From: Chromobacterium paludis
GTDB taxonomy: Bacteria > Pseudomonadota > Gammaproteobacteria > Burkholderiales > Chromobacteriaceae
Length of the DNA: 64,000 bases
Assembly: GCF_008275125.1 (NCBI RefSeq)
Contig: NZ_CP043473.1
Span: 2,604,001-2,668,000, forward strand
Reading direction: 5' to 3'
How positions within the stretch are numbered: position 1 is the stretch's first letter; each line of letters starts with the position of its first letter. Positions 18,038 to 26,462 of the stretch are shown here, piece after piece. A program made the translations under genes and the position numbers. A model generated the notes under the pieces. It was not told where the DNA came from and did not search any database. It saw only the letters and a list, made by a program, of their open reading frames with translations.

Positions 18038-19528
18038 TTACAAGCTCTTGATCTTCTCCAACTCCTCCGGGCTGTACTTTTTCTCGCTGGACTTGGTCAT
18101 GTCGGTCATCAGCGCCTGGTTGACGTCGCGCGCCGACTGCACCGCCCACAGCATCGCGCCGTTGCTCCATTGATTGGCCAAGGCTTGCGCGGTCTGCGGA
18201 TTGGCCGCGTACAGCGTCTTCAGCATGGCGTCCACATGCGGCTGCCCGACCTGCAGCTGGCTCTCCAGCTTGCCCTGCCAAGCCCGCAGCACCGGCCCGT
18301 ACTTGGCCGGATTGGCTTGCGCCAAGGTCGCGTTGCCGCGGAAGGCCCAGTAGGCGGACTGGCCCTCATACTGCGCGCTGCCGCTGCGCAAGGGCGCGGC
18401 CACGTCTTTCAGCGCATTCTCGTACATGGGCACGAAAACCGCGCCCGCCGGACTGCCGAACGATTGCCAGGTCAGCACCGCGAACGGCTGCGGCATGTCG
18501 GCGCGCAACTGGAAAATATGCGATTCGATGGTGCGGTCCACGCCTATCGGCCGCTCGGCGTCGGCGCGCTTGGCCAGCGGCGTGCCGGTGAAATCGGCGC
18601 GCAATACGCCCGCCACGTCCGCAACCGACAACTTATGGTCCGGCTTCTGCAACAGCGGGTATTGATCCTGTCTAGTCGCCTGCTTGAGCGAGGGCGTCAA
18701 CCTATGCTGGGCCAGCCATTCGCGGTCCACGTTGTACGGATCGCCAGTCACGCCGAAGGCCTTGGCGAAATTGAAAGCCCGTTCGTCCACCGACGGCAGC
18801 AGCTTGTGCTGGCGCACGAAATCGGCCAAGCCGGGGCTGGACAGCACATTGGCCTTGTCCTGCAGGTTCACGCCGTGCAGACGCAAGCCATTGGCGACGA
18901 TCAGGTAGCCGTCCTGCGGCAGGCGGTAGGCCAGCCAATGGTGGCCGGAACCGATTTCCATATACCAGGCCTCGTTCGGGTCCGCGATCAACACCCCGTT
19001 GCCCTCGCCCGCGCCATACTGCTGGATGTAACGGCCCAGCAGCTCGACGCCCTCGCGCGCGCGCTTGGCCTGCGGCAAAATCAGGGAAGGGATCACCGCC
19101 TCGATCACGCCGCTGTCCACCAGCGGATCGGCAGCAGCGGCCTGCTTGTTGACCTGCGCGCTGTTGGTGGCGGTGACGGCCACATTGAACTCGTTGACCC
19201 CGCGCTCTTCATACAGGCCATCGCCGGCCAGGGTGTCGCCGTTCCAATCCATCAGACCGGTGTAGCGATACAAGGTCTTGGGCGCCGGCACCTTCAGGCC
19301 ATTCTTGAAACTGAGCTGCTCGTCCTTGTCCGCCTCGCGCCGCGGGTGGATCACCTCGCGCTTGTTCCAGTTATTGATGTAATAGTCCTCGTTGCGCGCC
19401 ACCATCAACGATCCATCCGCGGACGCCAGCTTGCCCACCACCAGGGAGGTGCAGGCCTGAGCCGCGTCGGCGCCCAATAGCGCCAGAATGGCCGTAGCGA
19501 TCAGGGTAAGGCTTGTTTTGCCATGCAT
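18038..19528 (-). CDS. Secreted C69-family dipeptidase
   Basis: Peptidase family C69 (formerly U34, PepD-like) consists of N-terminal nucleophile hydrolases in which a processed N-terminal cysteine attacks dipeptides. The 496-residue product has a signal peptide ending ADAAQA, followed directly by Cys26 (CTSLVVGKLASADGS). Signal peptidase cleavage would therefore expose the nucleophile. Other family blocks are MVARNEDYYINNWNKR, GVNEFNVAVTATNS and EAWYMEIGSGHHWLA. A periplasmic or secreted location is inferred from the signal. It is monocistronic. The exact specificity is unknown; some relatives cleave dipeptides with D- or L-residues. Confidence 0.88.
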   Translation of the reverse strand: MHGKTSLTLIATAILALLGADAAQACTSLVVGKLASADGSLMVARNEDYYINNWNKREVIHPRREADKDEQLSFKNGLKVPAPKTLYRYTGLMDWNGDTLAGDGLYEERGVNEFNVAVTATNSAQVNKQAAAADPLVDSGVIEAVIPSLILPQAKRAREGVELLGRYIQQYGAGEGNGVLIADPNEAWYMEIGSGHHWLAYRLPQDGYLIVANGLRLHGVNLQDKANVLSSPGLADFVRQHKLLPSVDERAFNFAKAFGVTGDPYNVDREWLAQHRLTPSLKQATRQDQYPLLQKPDHKLSVADVAGVLRADFTGTPLAKRADAERPIGVDRTIESHIFQLRADMPQPFAVLTWQSFGSPAGAVFVPMYENALKDVAAPLRSGSAQYEGQSAYWAFRGNATLAQANPAKYGPVLRAWQGKLESQLQVGQPHVDAMLKTLYAANPQTAQALANQWSNGAMLWAVQSARDVNQALMTDMTKSSEKKYSPEELEKIKSL

Positions 19529-19689
19529 GACAGATACTCCTGCTTAGAACGATGGCAGCGATGCTAGGCCGGTCGCGTCCCCTTTCCCATCTCTTTCCCA
19601 CCCCCTTGTTGACCACCGTCAACGGCCGAAATCCGCCACTTCGTCTTTCTTACCATCCATGTCGCCAGGCCTGAAATTTGCTGCAAAGC

Positions 19690-19716
19690 AAAAGGCCGGA
19701 CATCGCTGTCCGGCCG
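19690..19716 (-). terminator. Terminator of the twin small genes
   Basis: GGCCGGACA/TGTCCGGCC (19694-19715) is followed on the minus strand by TTTTGCTTTGC, 27 bp after the stop of the 19743-20033 gene. Confidence 0.85.
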
Positions 19717-19742
19717 GCTTGATTCACTCCATGCTCGACGCT

Positions 19743-20033
19743 TCAGGACTTGCAGTCATCCAGCGAGTTGCGCGCCAGATGCGCCAGCTGGTCCAGCTCC
19801 TCATCCAGATGCGCCTGCATGTCCAGCAGGGCCGCCCGCAACACTGCGGACGCCAGGGCGGATTGCTCGCCGTTGAATACCTGGGCCAGCACGCGCAGTT
19901 CGCGGCAGGCGGTCAGATCCAGCGGCACTTCCAGCATCCTCACCACCGGAACGTCCAGCTCCGCCACGACTTCGACATTCCCCACCCGCTGGCTTTCCAG
20001 CGCGCTCAGCAGGTTTTTCAAGGCCAGTCCCAT
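19743..20033 (-). CDS. Hypothetical small helical protein, twin 1
   Basis: I do not recognise this 96-residue protein. The start MGLALKNLLSAL (20031-20033) is supported by a strong AGGGA ribosome-binding site. No signal peptide or membrane segment is visible, so it is probably cytosolic. The C-terminal half is predicted helical: RELRVLAQVFNGEQSALA followed by LLDMQAHLDEELDQLAHL. That part lines up with ELLALAAVFENSSEALAG and following residues of the next upstream gene, so the two look like diverged duplicates. The pair is probably one transcription unit ending in the terminator at about 19694-19715. Function unknown. Confidence 0.7.
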   Translation of the reverse strand: MGLALKNLLSALESQRVGNVEVVAELDVPVVRMLEVPLDLTACRELRVLAQVFNGEQSALASAVLRAALLDMQAHLDEELDQLAHLARNSLDDCKS

Positions 20034-20120
20034 ATTCCCTCCCTTCCTTTGCGTTGCCCATGCCAAGAAACTTCTTGGCGCCCATGCGGCGGATCCGCGG
20101 TCTTTGCGGACTGGCCGCGC

Positions 20121-20420
20121 TCAATGCCGGCGCATGCCGCCGCCCGCCGCGCCGCTCAGGATGTCGCGGCAGGCCTGGGTGGCCCTCAGCATCTGGCCAT
20201 CGTCCAGCGCCTCCCAGGCGTCGGCAATGGCCGCGCCCAGCAGTTCGCCCGCCAGCGCCTCGCTGCTGTTCTCAAATACCGCGGCCAAGGCCAGCAACTC
20301 CAGCGCCATTTCGCCGGACAAAGCGGCAGCGACGCTTCGCTGCGCGGAGGCGGGCATGCTGCCCAATGGCGGGCGCGGCGCGCCCAGCCGGCTAATCAAA
20401 CTGTCGATACTCTTCCCCAT
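20121..20420 (-). CDS. Hypothetical small helical protein, twin 2
   Basis: I do not recognise this 99-residue protein. The start MGKSIDSLISRLG (20418-20420) has GGAGAGG 5-11 bases upstream. The N-terminus is basic and proline-bearing. From about residue 38 it is helical and acidic (ELLALAAVFENSSEALAG, IADAWEALDDGQM) and aligns with the C-terminal half of the gene at 19743-20033. It ends in a Gly/Arg/His tail. No export signal is seen. The acetylpolyamine amidohydrolase gene ends 91 bp upstream on the same strand, so a joint transcript is possible, but no functional link is shown. Confidence 0.65.
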   Translation of the reverse strand: MGKSIDSLISRLGAPRPPLGSMPASAQRSVAAALSGEMALELLALAAVFENSSEALAGELLGAAIADAWEALDDGQMLRATQACRDILSGAAGGGMRRH

Positions 20421-20511
20421 CAGCCTCTCCAAATGATCCCGCCCGCCCGCGGCGTCCCCAGCCGCGGCGCAGGCTCTTTGAACATAGGCCACGCTGCCCT
20501 AAAAATCTTTG

Positions 20512-21543
20512 CTAGGCGCGCGCCTCGAAACCGCACAGCACATTGGCGACGTTGTCGCCTATCGGCCCCACGGCATAGCCGCCCTCCAAACAGAACAGAG
20601 TGGGCAGCTTGAGCCCCGCCAGACGGGCGCCCAGCGTGGTGAAGTCCGGTGTCTCCAGCTGGAAGCGGGAAATCGGATCGCCGCGGAAAGTGTCTACGCC
20701 AAGCGACACCACCAGCGCGTCCGCCCCGAAACGGGCAATCTGCTCCAGCGCGCAATCGAGGGCGAAAAACCAGGTGCTGACGCAGGAGCCGGCCGCCAAG
20801 GGGAAGTTGAAGTTGTAGCCCAAACCTTCGTCTTCGCCCTTTTCATCGGCATGGCCCAGGAAGAACGGGTATTCGGTGCGCGGATCGCCATGAATGGACA
20901 GGAACAGCACGTCGGAGCGGCGGTAGAAAATGTCCTGGGTGCCATTGCCGTGGTGATAGTCGACATCCAGCACCGCCACGCGGCGCATGCCGTGATCGCG
21001 CAGCGCCTGGGCGGCGATGGCGGCGTTGTTGAAGAAGCAGTAGCCGCCGCAGTAATCGCTGGCCGCGTGATGGCCGGGCGGCCGTGTCAGCGCGAAGACG
21101 GCGCGCTCGCCGCCTATCAGCCGCTCAGCGCCGGTCAGCGCCGCATCCGCGGCAGCCGTGGCGGCCTGCCAGGTGCCGGCGGTGATGGGCGTGCCGCAGT
21201 CCATGGAGTAATAACAGAGCTGGCCCTCCACCTGCTCCGGCACGGTCTCGCGCAGGCGGCGGATCTGCCACATTTTGGGCAGCGCGTCGCAATCGCGGCC
21301 CAAGGCTGTCCAACGCTGCCAGGCGGTCTCCAGAAAGCGCACATAGCCCTCGTCATGCACACGCAGAATCGGCGCCAGGCCATGGCGGCGCGGATGAATC
21401 ACATCGCCCAGATCGCGCTCGCGCACGGCGGCCAGCACCATGTCGGCGCGGGAGGGGGTTTCGAAACAGGGCTTGAGGGTGCCGTCTATCAGTTCGGAAC
21501 GGCCGTGCTGCAGACGATGGGAATCAGAGTAGAGAGTAAGCAT
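20512..21543 (-). CDS. Acetylpolyamine amidohydrolase (histone deacetylase fold)
   Basis: The 343-residue product matches bacterial acetylpolyamine amidohydrolases, zinc enzymes that remove acetyl groups from acetylated polyamines and small amines. The catalytic residues match the recalled numbering of the characterised Mycoplana ramosa enzyme: tandem His158-His159 (RPPGHHA), zinc ligands Asp195 and His197 (DVDYHHGNG) and Asp284 (LGVDTF), and Tyr323 (EGGYAV). The N-terminal loop YSDSHRLQHGRSELI, which shapes a narrow dimer-interface channel, is also present. A polyamine rather than protein substrate is therefore likely. It stands alone between ychJ and the twin small genes. Confidence 0.88.
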   Translation of the reverse strand: MLTLYSDSHRLQHGRSELIDGTLKPCFETPSRADMVLAAVRERDLGDVIHPRRHGLAPILRVHDEGYVRFLETAWQRWTALGRDCDALPKMWQIRRLRETVPEQVEGQLCYYSMDCGTPITAGTWQAATAAADAALTGAERLIGGERAVFALTRPPGHHAASDYCGGYCFFNNAAIAAQALRDHGMRRVAVLDVDYHHGNGTQDIFYRRSDVLFLSIHGDPRTEYPFFLGHADEKGEDEGLGYNFNFPLAAGSCVSTWFFALDCALEQIARFGADALVVSLGVDTFRGDPISRFQLETPDFTTLGARLAGLKLPTLFCLEGGYAVGPIGDNVANVLCGFEARA

Positions 21544-21638
21544 GGGCTTTTCCGGAGAGGGAAAGCCCTATGCTCCCGCCATGACGCAAGCAGGGTCAAA
21601 CCTTGATCGCCGCAGATTTGCGCCAGCGCAAGCGCCGT

Positions 21639-22046
21639 TCAGCGCAACTCGCCCGCCACGTAATACCAGCGTCCATCCTCGCGGACGAAGCGGCTGATCT
21701 CATGCAGGCGCTCCGCCTTGCCGCCCACCTTCCAGCGCGCGACGAATTCGACCGTGCCTTCGCTGTCGCCTTCCCGCCCCGCCTCGCAACGCTTGATTTC
21801 CAGGCCTATCCATTTCACCACGCCAGCGTCTTCCTCCAGGCCCAGCGTTTCCGGACGGGTGGAAGGATGCCAGGTAGCCAGCAGATAGTCTTCCAGCCCC
21901 AAGGCGAAGGCGCTGTAGCGCGAGCGCATCAAGGCTTGAGCGGTGGGGGCCGGCGGCGCGTCCGGCTGATGATAGCGGCCGCAGCAGGCGGCCAGTTCGC
22001 CGCCGCCGCAAGGGCAGGCGACGCTTGAGGACTTCTTGGACTTCAT
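21639..22046 (-). CDS. ychJ: YchJ-family SEC-C motif protein (UPF0225)
   Basis: YchJ proteins are small cytosolic proteins of uncertain function with an N-terminal zinc-binding Cys cluster and an NTF2-like fold. The 135-residue product begins MKSKKSSSVACPCGGGELAACCGRYH, with the Cys-rich motif. It continues ALMRSRYSAFALGLEDYLLATWHPSTRP, which is diagnostic of YchJ. The start at 22044-22046 overlaps the stop of the upstream lipoprotein gene by one base (TGATG), so translation is coupled. A longer frame start inside the lipoprotein gene is not credible. Confidence 0.9.
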   Translation of the reverse strand: MKSKKSSSVACPCGGGELAACCGRYHQPDAPPAPTAQALMRSRYSAFALGLEDYLLATWHPSTRPETLGLEEDAGVVKWIGLEIKRCEAGREGDSEGTVEFVARWKVGGKAERLHEISRFVREDGRWYYVAGELR

Positions 22047-22516
22047 CAGTAACCCAGCGGCGGCAGGCCGTACAGTTTGAGCAGGAAGTTGGTGAAGGCC
22101 GGATCTGCCGGTTTCGGCGCGTACTGGGGCCAGCGACGCAGCCATCCCCGCAGATGGGCCTCCAGCTTGGCGCGGAACACGTCTGAGTCGATACGGCCGG
22201 CGTCGCGCTCCGCCGTCAATTCCCGATACAGCGCGAAAGTGTCGTTGTCCACCGCATTGCTGCCGACGATGCGCAGCCGGGCGGCATTCAGCAGGTCTGC
22301 CGCCGCGGTGCGGCTCAGCTCGCCAGCCTTGACGCGATCAGCCAATCCATCCGCCTCGTCCAGCAACTGCGCTTGCTTGTTCGGCTGCGGCGCGGCGACG
22401 GGATGAGGCGGCCGGACCGCGACCGGGCCGCCGTGAACCGGAGCGGCCGGCTGCTGCAGGCTGCTGCAAGCGCTCAAACCGCCCAACAAGGTCAAACCGA
22501 TGATCAGCTTTTTCAT
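22046..22516 (-). CDS. Hypothetical lipoprotein
   Basis: This 156-residue protein begins MKKLIIGLTLLGGLSACSS, a clear lipoprotein signal with lipobox LSAC and Cys17. A Pro/His/Val-rich linker follows to about residue 40. The mature part is charged and helical (LLDEADGLADRVKAGELSRT, RELTAERDAGRIDSDVFRAK), suggesting a small coiled or helical periplasmic domain. I cannot assign a family. It is coupled to ychJ by a one-base stop/start overlap. The IS110 element lies 56 bp upstream of its start, so the IS may have displaced its promoter. Confidence 0.75.
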   Translation of the reverse strand: MKKLIIGLTLLGGLSACSSLQQPAAPVHGGPVAVRPPHPVAAPQPNKQAQLLDEADGLADRVKAGELSRTAAADLLNAARLRIVGSNAVDNDTFALYRELTAERDAGRIDSDVFRAKLEAHLRGWLRRWPQYAPKPADPAFTNFLLKLYGLPPLGY

Positions 22517-22591
22517 GGCGGCCATTGTAGCCCGCCTTGCCGGCGCGACGTCAATGCCAGCGGCAAATAAAATCTATGGTCAGCCTGACCT

Positions 22592-22824
22592 TTGCAAGAA
22601 CAGCGTGCTGATGAATCATGACGGGGTAGGCTTGCTCTAATCTATCCGGATTCTTGATGGGCACAATAGAGCCCGATCCATGATGTGAGCCGCTCCTGCA
22701 AGTCCCTAAAAAGCCCTCAGTCTGTCATGACTGTTTTTACGATCGGGGTATCCTGCAGGCCGTGGGCCGGTTGTCGTCATCAGTATCTGTCTTGGCAAAA
22801 GCAGGCTTCTACTCGCCGCCGGGT
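22592..22824 (-). ncRNA. Predicted IS guide RNA region, copy 1
   Basis: The noncoding tail between the transposase stop and the right inverted repeat corresponds to 35247-35479 of copy 2, and I see no difference between them. It contains GGGCTTTTT (complement of 22708-22716), matching the terminator target, and ATAGATTA (complement of 22638-22645), matching the predicted circle junction. IS1111-group elements are known to encode their guide RNA (seekRNA/bridge RNA) downstream of the transposase. RNA ends are not determinable by eye. Confidence 0.55.
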
Positions 22825-23871
22825 TTACCCGGCGGTTTGCATTTCAGTCAGTGCGCGGGCCTGGGGACGGTACTCGCCGCCTTTGGCGAGTAGCGCCCAC
22901 ACGACCCGTGCCAGTTTGTTGGCCAGTGCGCAGGCCACGATATTCGAGTGGCGACGCTGCATCAGCGCCACCGTCCACGCTGCCATCGCACTCTTCCAGC
23001 GCGGCGCGTTCTGCATGATCACCCGTGCGCATTGCACCAGCAGGCGACGCAGGCTCTTGTCACCGCGTTTGCTGATGCCCAGCAGCTTGGACTTCCCGCC
23101 TGTCGAGTATTGTCGCGGGACCAGACCCAGCGATGCCGCAAAGTCACGGGCATTGCCATAGCCCTTGGCATTGCCGGCGTCCGCCGACAACTGGCTGGCG
23201 GTGATCGCACCGATGCCGGGAATGGTCATCAACCGCCGGGCGACATCGTCCTGTCGGGCTTCTGTGGCAATCTCGTGATCCAGCTCGTCGATCTCGGTCT
23301 TGAGCAGACGGTAGTGATCCAGCTGGCGTTGCAGGATCTGCCGGGCCTTGACGGGCAAGCCGTTGGTCTCGTCCATCAGCAGCATCGGCAGCTGCGTGAT
23401 CCCCCGTACCCCGACAGGAAGCGCGATGCCGAACTCCAGCAGCAGCGCATGGATCTGGTTGTTGGTCTGTATTCGTTCGGCAATGCGAGATTCCCGCAGG
23501 CGATGCAGTGCCGACAAGGCTTGCTGTTCGGCACTCTTGGCGGCAACGTAGCGCATGGTCGGGCGCGTAGCCGCCTCGCAGATGGCCTGGGCATCGATGA
23601 AATCGTTCTTGTTGCCGAAGACAAACGGGCGGATGTACTGCGGTGCGATCAGTTGTACGGTATGACCGAAGCCCGTCAGCTTGCGTGCCAGCCAGTGCGC
23701 GCCGCAGTAGGCCTCCATCACGATGCGGCAGGGAGGCTGTTTCGCGAGAAATTCGATGAGACTGTTGCGATTGAACTGCTTCTTGAGGACCGGGTTGCCG
23801 CGCGGGTCGTGCCCGATCAGATGAAAGCTGTGCTTGCCGATATCCAGACCGATGAGTGTGACGGTTGCCAT
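22825..23871 (-). CDS. IS110-family transposase, copy 1
   Basis: The 348-residue transposase has the RuvC-like DEDD catalytic domain of IS110 (first Asp in GLDIGKHSF, Glu in CRIVMEAYCG, Asp pair around NKNDFIDAQAI). It also has the C-terminal Tnp_20 domain beginning MTIPGIGAITASQLSADAG, with the Ser-bearing segment RQYSTGGKSKLLG. IS110 enzymes excise a circular intermediate and reinsert it guided by an element-encoded RNA. The start MATVTLIGL (23869-23871) has GGGGAG upstream; earlier ATGs lie in the left-end hairpin. The frame is intact. It differs from copy 2 at one visible residue (Tyr versus Cys in MEAYCG). Confidence 0.95.
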   Translation of the reverse strand: MATVTLIGLDIGKHSFHLIGHDPRGNPVLKKQFNRNSLIEFLAKQPPCRIVMEAYCGAHWLARKLTGFGHTVQLIAPQYIRPFVFGNKNDFIDAQAICEAATRPTMRYVAAKSAEQQALSALHRLRESRIAERIQTNNQIHALLLEFGIALPVGVRGITQLPMLLMDETNGLPVKARQILQRQLDHYRLLKTEIDELDHEIATEARQDDVARRLMTIPGIGAITASQLSADAGNAKGYGNARDFAASLGLVPRQYSTGGKSKLLGISKRGDKSLRRLLVQCARVIMQNAPRWKSAMAAWTVALMQRRHSNIVACALANKLARVVWALLAKGGEYRPQARALTEMQTAG

Positions 23872-23951
23872 GATGCTCTCCCCGAAGAAGAAATGCCTCA
23901 GCAGGTTTGACGCCTGCTGAGGCATTTAGGTCAGGCTGACCATCACATTAA

Positions 23952-23972
23952 GCCCCGGCGCGATGCCGAGGC
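23952..23972 (-). terminator. cysK terminator stem, split from its T-tract by the IS
   Basis: On the minus strand GCCTCGGC-ATCGC-GCCGGGGC forms an 8-bp stem (one G-T pair) 22 bp after the cysK stop. The T-tract TTTTATTTG that would follow it is now at 22572 downward, on the other side of IS copy 1. Confidence 0.8.
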
Positions 23973-23994
23973 CCTTGCCCATGCGCGAGGCGGA

Positions 23995-24927
23995 CTACGC
24001 CAAATGCTCGAACAACACCGTGGACAGATAGCGTTCGCCGAAGGACGGAATCACCACCACGATCAGCTTGCCGGCGTTTTCCGGCCGCTTGGCCAGTTGC
24101 AGCGCCGACCACACCGCCGCGCCGGACGAAATGCCCACCAGGATGCCCTCCTTGGTGGCGACTTCGCGCGCGGTTCGCAGCGCGTCTTCGTTCTGGACGC
24201 GGATGATTTCGTCGTAAACATCGGTATTCAGAATGGCCGGCACGAAACCGGCGCCTATGCCCTGGATCGGGTGCGGCCCCTTGGCGCCGCCGGACAACAC
24301 CGGCGAGGCATCCGGCTCCACCGCCACGATCTGCACGCCGGGCTTGCGCGCCTTCAACACTTCGCCCACCCCGGTGATGGTGCCGCCGGTGCCCACGCCG
24401 GCCACGAAGATGTCCACCTTGCCGTCGGTATCGTTCCACACCTCTTCCGCCGTGGTATGGCGGTGGATGGCCGGGTTGGCAGGGTTCTCGAACTGCTGCG
24501 GCATGAAATAGGTGTCCGGGAACTCGTCCACCAGCGCCTTGGCCTTGGCGATGGCGCCGCCCATGCCGTCCGCTCCCGGCGTCAGGATCAACTCCGCGCC
24601 ATAGGCCTTCAGCAACTGGCGGCGCTCCTTGCTCATGGTTTCCGGCATGGTGATCACCAGCTTGTAGCCGCGCGCCGCGCACACCATGGCCAGGCCGATG
24701 CCGGTGTTGCCCGAGGTCGGCTCCACGATGACGGTATCGGGCTGGATCTTGCCGGCCTGTTCCGCCGCGTCCAGCATCGCCACCGCGATGCGGTCCTTGA
24801 CGCTGTGCGCCGGATTGAAGAACTCCAGCTTGGCCGCCACCGTGGCGACGCAGCCTTCGGTGACCCGGTTGAGCTTGACCAGCGGCGTGTTGCCGATCAG
24901 GTCGGTGATGGTGTTGGCAATGCGCAT
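23995..24927 (-). CDS. cysK: Cysteine synthase A
   Basis: CysK is the PLP enzyme that makes cysteine from O-acetylserine and sulfide. The 310-residue product has the PLP lysine in NPAHSVKDR (Lys44), the substrate loop TSGNTG, the glycine-rich phosphate site GTGGTITG and the C-terminal ISSGAA motif. I chose [10 protein letters not shown] (24925-24927), which has GAGGAA about 9 bases upstream; two in-frame ATGs slightly upstream are possible. It uses the sulfide produced by the cysH-cysI genes at 36.4-39.3 kb. Its terminator is split by IS copy 1, so read-through could enter the transposase gene. Confidence 0.95.
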   Translation of the reverse strand: MRIANTITDLIGNTPLVKLNRVTEGCVATVAAKLEFFNPAHSVKDRIAVAMLDAAEQAGKIQPDTVIVEPTSGNTGIGLAMVCAARGYKLVITMPETMSKERRQLLKAYGAELILTPGADGMGGAIAKAKALVDEFPDTYFMPQQFENPANPAIHRHTTAEEVWNDTDGKVDIFVAGVGTGGTITGVGEVLKARKPGVQIVAVEPDASPVLSGGAKGPHPIQGIGAGFVPAILNTDVYDEIIRVQNEDALRTAREVATKEGILVGISSGAAVWSALQLAKRPENAGKLIVVVIPSFGERYLSTVLFEHLA

Positions 24928-25093
24928 CGTCTTATTCCTCATCAACCATGAATATCAATGTCGATATTCCTCGACATCATAATTAATGACAAGCAATCAG
25001 CCTAATATCCTTTGCTTATATCCTGTAAACCAAATGCCGGCCGCTCCCTCTAAGCCGCTTGCTTATAGTCAAAACCAAACAGACAAGATTCCC

Positions 25094-25963
25094 ATGCCTA
25101 CCCAGGAAAATCTGATCCCGCTGTCCGGCTGGCGCCGCAAGCTCTACATCGTCATCTACGAGGCCGACACCCGGGCCGGCCGCATCTTCGACATGGCGCT
25201 GATCGCGGCCATTCTCGCATCCGTCGCCTGCGTGATGCTGGAAAGCGTGTCGTCGATCAAGCAGCGCTACGGCACGCTGCTGACCATCTTGGACTGGACC
25301 TTCACCCTGCTGTTCACCATCGAGTACGCCCTGCGGCTGATCTGCGTGCACAAGCCCATGCGCTATGTGAAGAGCTTCTTCGGCGTGATCGACTTGCTGT
25401 CCATCCTGCCGCTATACCTGGGGCTGTTCATCCCGGAAAGCCGCTTCCTGGCCGACATCCGCATCCTGCGCCTGCTCCGGATGTTCCGCATCCTCAAGCT
25501 GAGCCGCCACCTGGGCGAGGCCGCGCAGCTGCGGCGCGCCTTGCTGGCCAGCCGCCGCAAGATCACCGTGTTCCTGGTCACCGTCATCTTGCTGGTCATC
25601 GTGCTGGGCACGCTGATGTACGTGATAGAAGGACCGGAAGACGGCTTCACCAGCATTCCCGTCAGCATCTACTGGGCCATCGTCACGCTGACCACGGTCG
25701 GCTTCGGCGACATCACGCCGAAAACGCCGCTGGGCCAGGCCGTGGCCAGCCTGGTGATGATCACCGGCTACGGCATCATCGCCGTGCCCACCGGCATTGT
25801 CAGCGCCGAGATCGCGCGCAGCGCGCCCGATCCCACGCCTGACAACCGCTCCGCCACCCGGCTATGCCCGCATTGTTTCAGCGAGGGGCATGACTGGGAC
25901 GCTCGCTTTTGCAAACATTGCGGCGGCCAACTGCCGCGTCCGGCCAAGGACGAAGTCAGCTGA
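25094..25963 (+). CDS. Voltage-gated potassium channel-like protein with C-terminal zinc ribbon
   Basis: The 289-residue protein has a six-helix voltage-gated ion channel fold: S1-S3 at about residues 31-110, an arginine-rich S4 ([18 protein letters not shown], about 121-138), and a pore loop with selectivity filter TVGFGD (201-206). S6 follows. The C-terminus carries two CxxC pairs (CPHC at 258-261 and CKHC at 273-276), a zinc-ribbon-like module unusual as a channel tail. The start is uncertain: ATGs at 24986 and 25034 are in frame but would add a non-conserved leader. It overlaps the convergent macro-domain gene by 8 bp. Confidence 0.85.
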   Translation: MPTQENLIPLSGWRRKLYIVIYEADTRAGRIFDMALIAAILASVACVMLESVSSIKQRYGTLLTILDWTFTLLFTIEYALRLICVHKPMRYVKSFFGVIDLLSILPLYLGLFIPESRFLADIRILRLLRMFRILKLSRHLGEAAQLRRALLASRRKITVFLVTVILLVIVLGTLMYVIEGPEDGFTSIPVSIYWAIVTLTTVGFGDITPKTPLGQAVASLVMITGYGIIAVPTGIVSAEIARSAPDPTPDNRSATRLCPHCFSEGHDWDARFCKHCGGQLPRPAKDEVS

Positions 25964-26462
25964 GCGCGCGCCGATAGCCCTCCAAAACGCCCGCGTCGTA
26001 GGCCACCAGCCAGATTTCGCACAACGCGTGAGGCTGCGCGGCCAGCCAGCCCCGCACCGTCGCCACCGCCAGCCGACACGCGTCGTCCAGCGGATAGCCA
26101 TACGCGCCGCAACTGATGGCCGGAAAGGCGATGCTGGCCAAGCCGTGCCGCTCGGCCAAGTCCAGGCTGTTGCGATAGCACGCCGCCAGCAGCGCCGGTT
26201 CGCCATGGCCGCCGCCCTGCCAGACCGGCCCCACGGTATGGATCACATATGGCGCCGACAGATTGAAACCTGGCGTCAGCCTGGCCTCCCCCGTCGGACA
26301 GCCCCCCAGGCGCCGGCAAGCCGCCAGCAGCTCCGGTCCCGCCGCCCGGTGAATGGCGCCGTCCACGCCGCCGCCGCCCAGCAGACTGTTGTTGGCGGCG
26401 TTGACGATGGCCTCCACCTCCATCCGGGTAATGTCCGCTTGCACGCAGCGCAAGTCCGCCAT
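25956..26462 (-). CDS. Macro-domain protein, probable O-acetyl-ADP-ribose deacetylase
   Basis: Macro domains bind ADP-ribose, and the bacterial YmdB/AF1521-like group hydrolyses O-acetyl-ADP-ribose or removes ADP-ribose from acidic residues. The 168-residue protein has the ADP-ribose motifs [19 protein letters not shown] and [17 protein letters not shown]. The phosphate loop is in [17 protein letters not shown]. The start [12 protein letters not shown] (26460-26462) has a strong AAAGGAGG site. Its 3' end overlaps the channel gene by 8 bp on the opposite strand. No ADP-ribosyltransferase or toxin partner is adjacent, so a housekeeping role is more likely than antitoxin. Confidence 0.92.
   Translation of the reverse strand: MADLRCVQADITRMEVEAIVNAANNSLLGGGGVDGAIHRAAGPELLAACRRLGGCPTGEARLTPGFNLSAPYVIHTVGPVWQGGGHGEPALLAACYRNSLDLAERHGLASIAFPAISCGAYGYPLDDACRLAVATVRGWLAAQPHALCEIWLVAYDAGVLEGYRRALS

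Larger units (their letters stand above)
22573..23950 (-). mobile_element. IS110-family (IS1111-type) insertion sequence, copy 1
   Basis: The 1378-bp element carries perfect 16-bp inverted repeats (22576-22591 and 23928-23943) that are subterminal: 7 bp (TAATGTG) lie outside the left repeat and 3 bp (AGA) outside the right. This arrangement is typical of the IS1111 group. There is no target duplication. It is nearly identical to the copy at 34118-35498, in opposite orientation. It lacks a 3-bp TTT present there, and one transposase codon differs. It sits between the stem (23952-23972) and T-tract (22561-22572) of the cysK terminator. Confidence 0.92.

Noticed and set aside
25956..26462. Macro-domain gene as the antitoxin of a DarTG-type system
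   Set aside because: No ADP-ribosyltransferase gene is adjacent; neighbours are a potassium channel and xseA.
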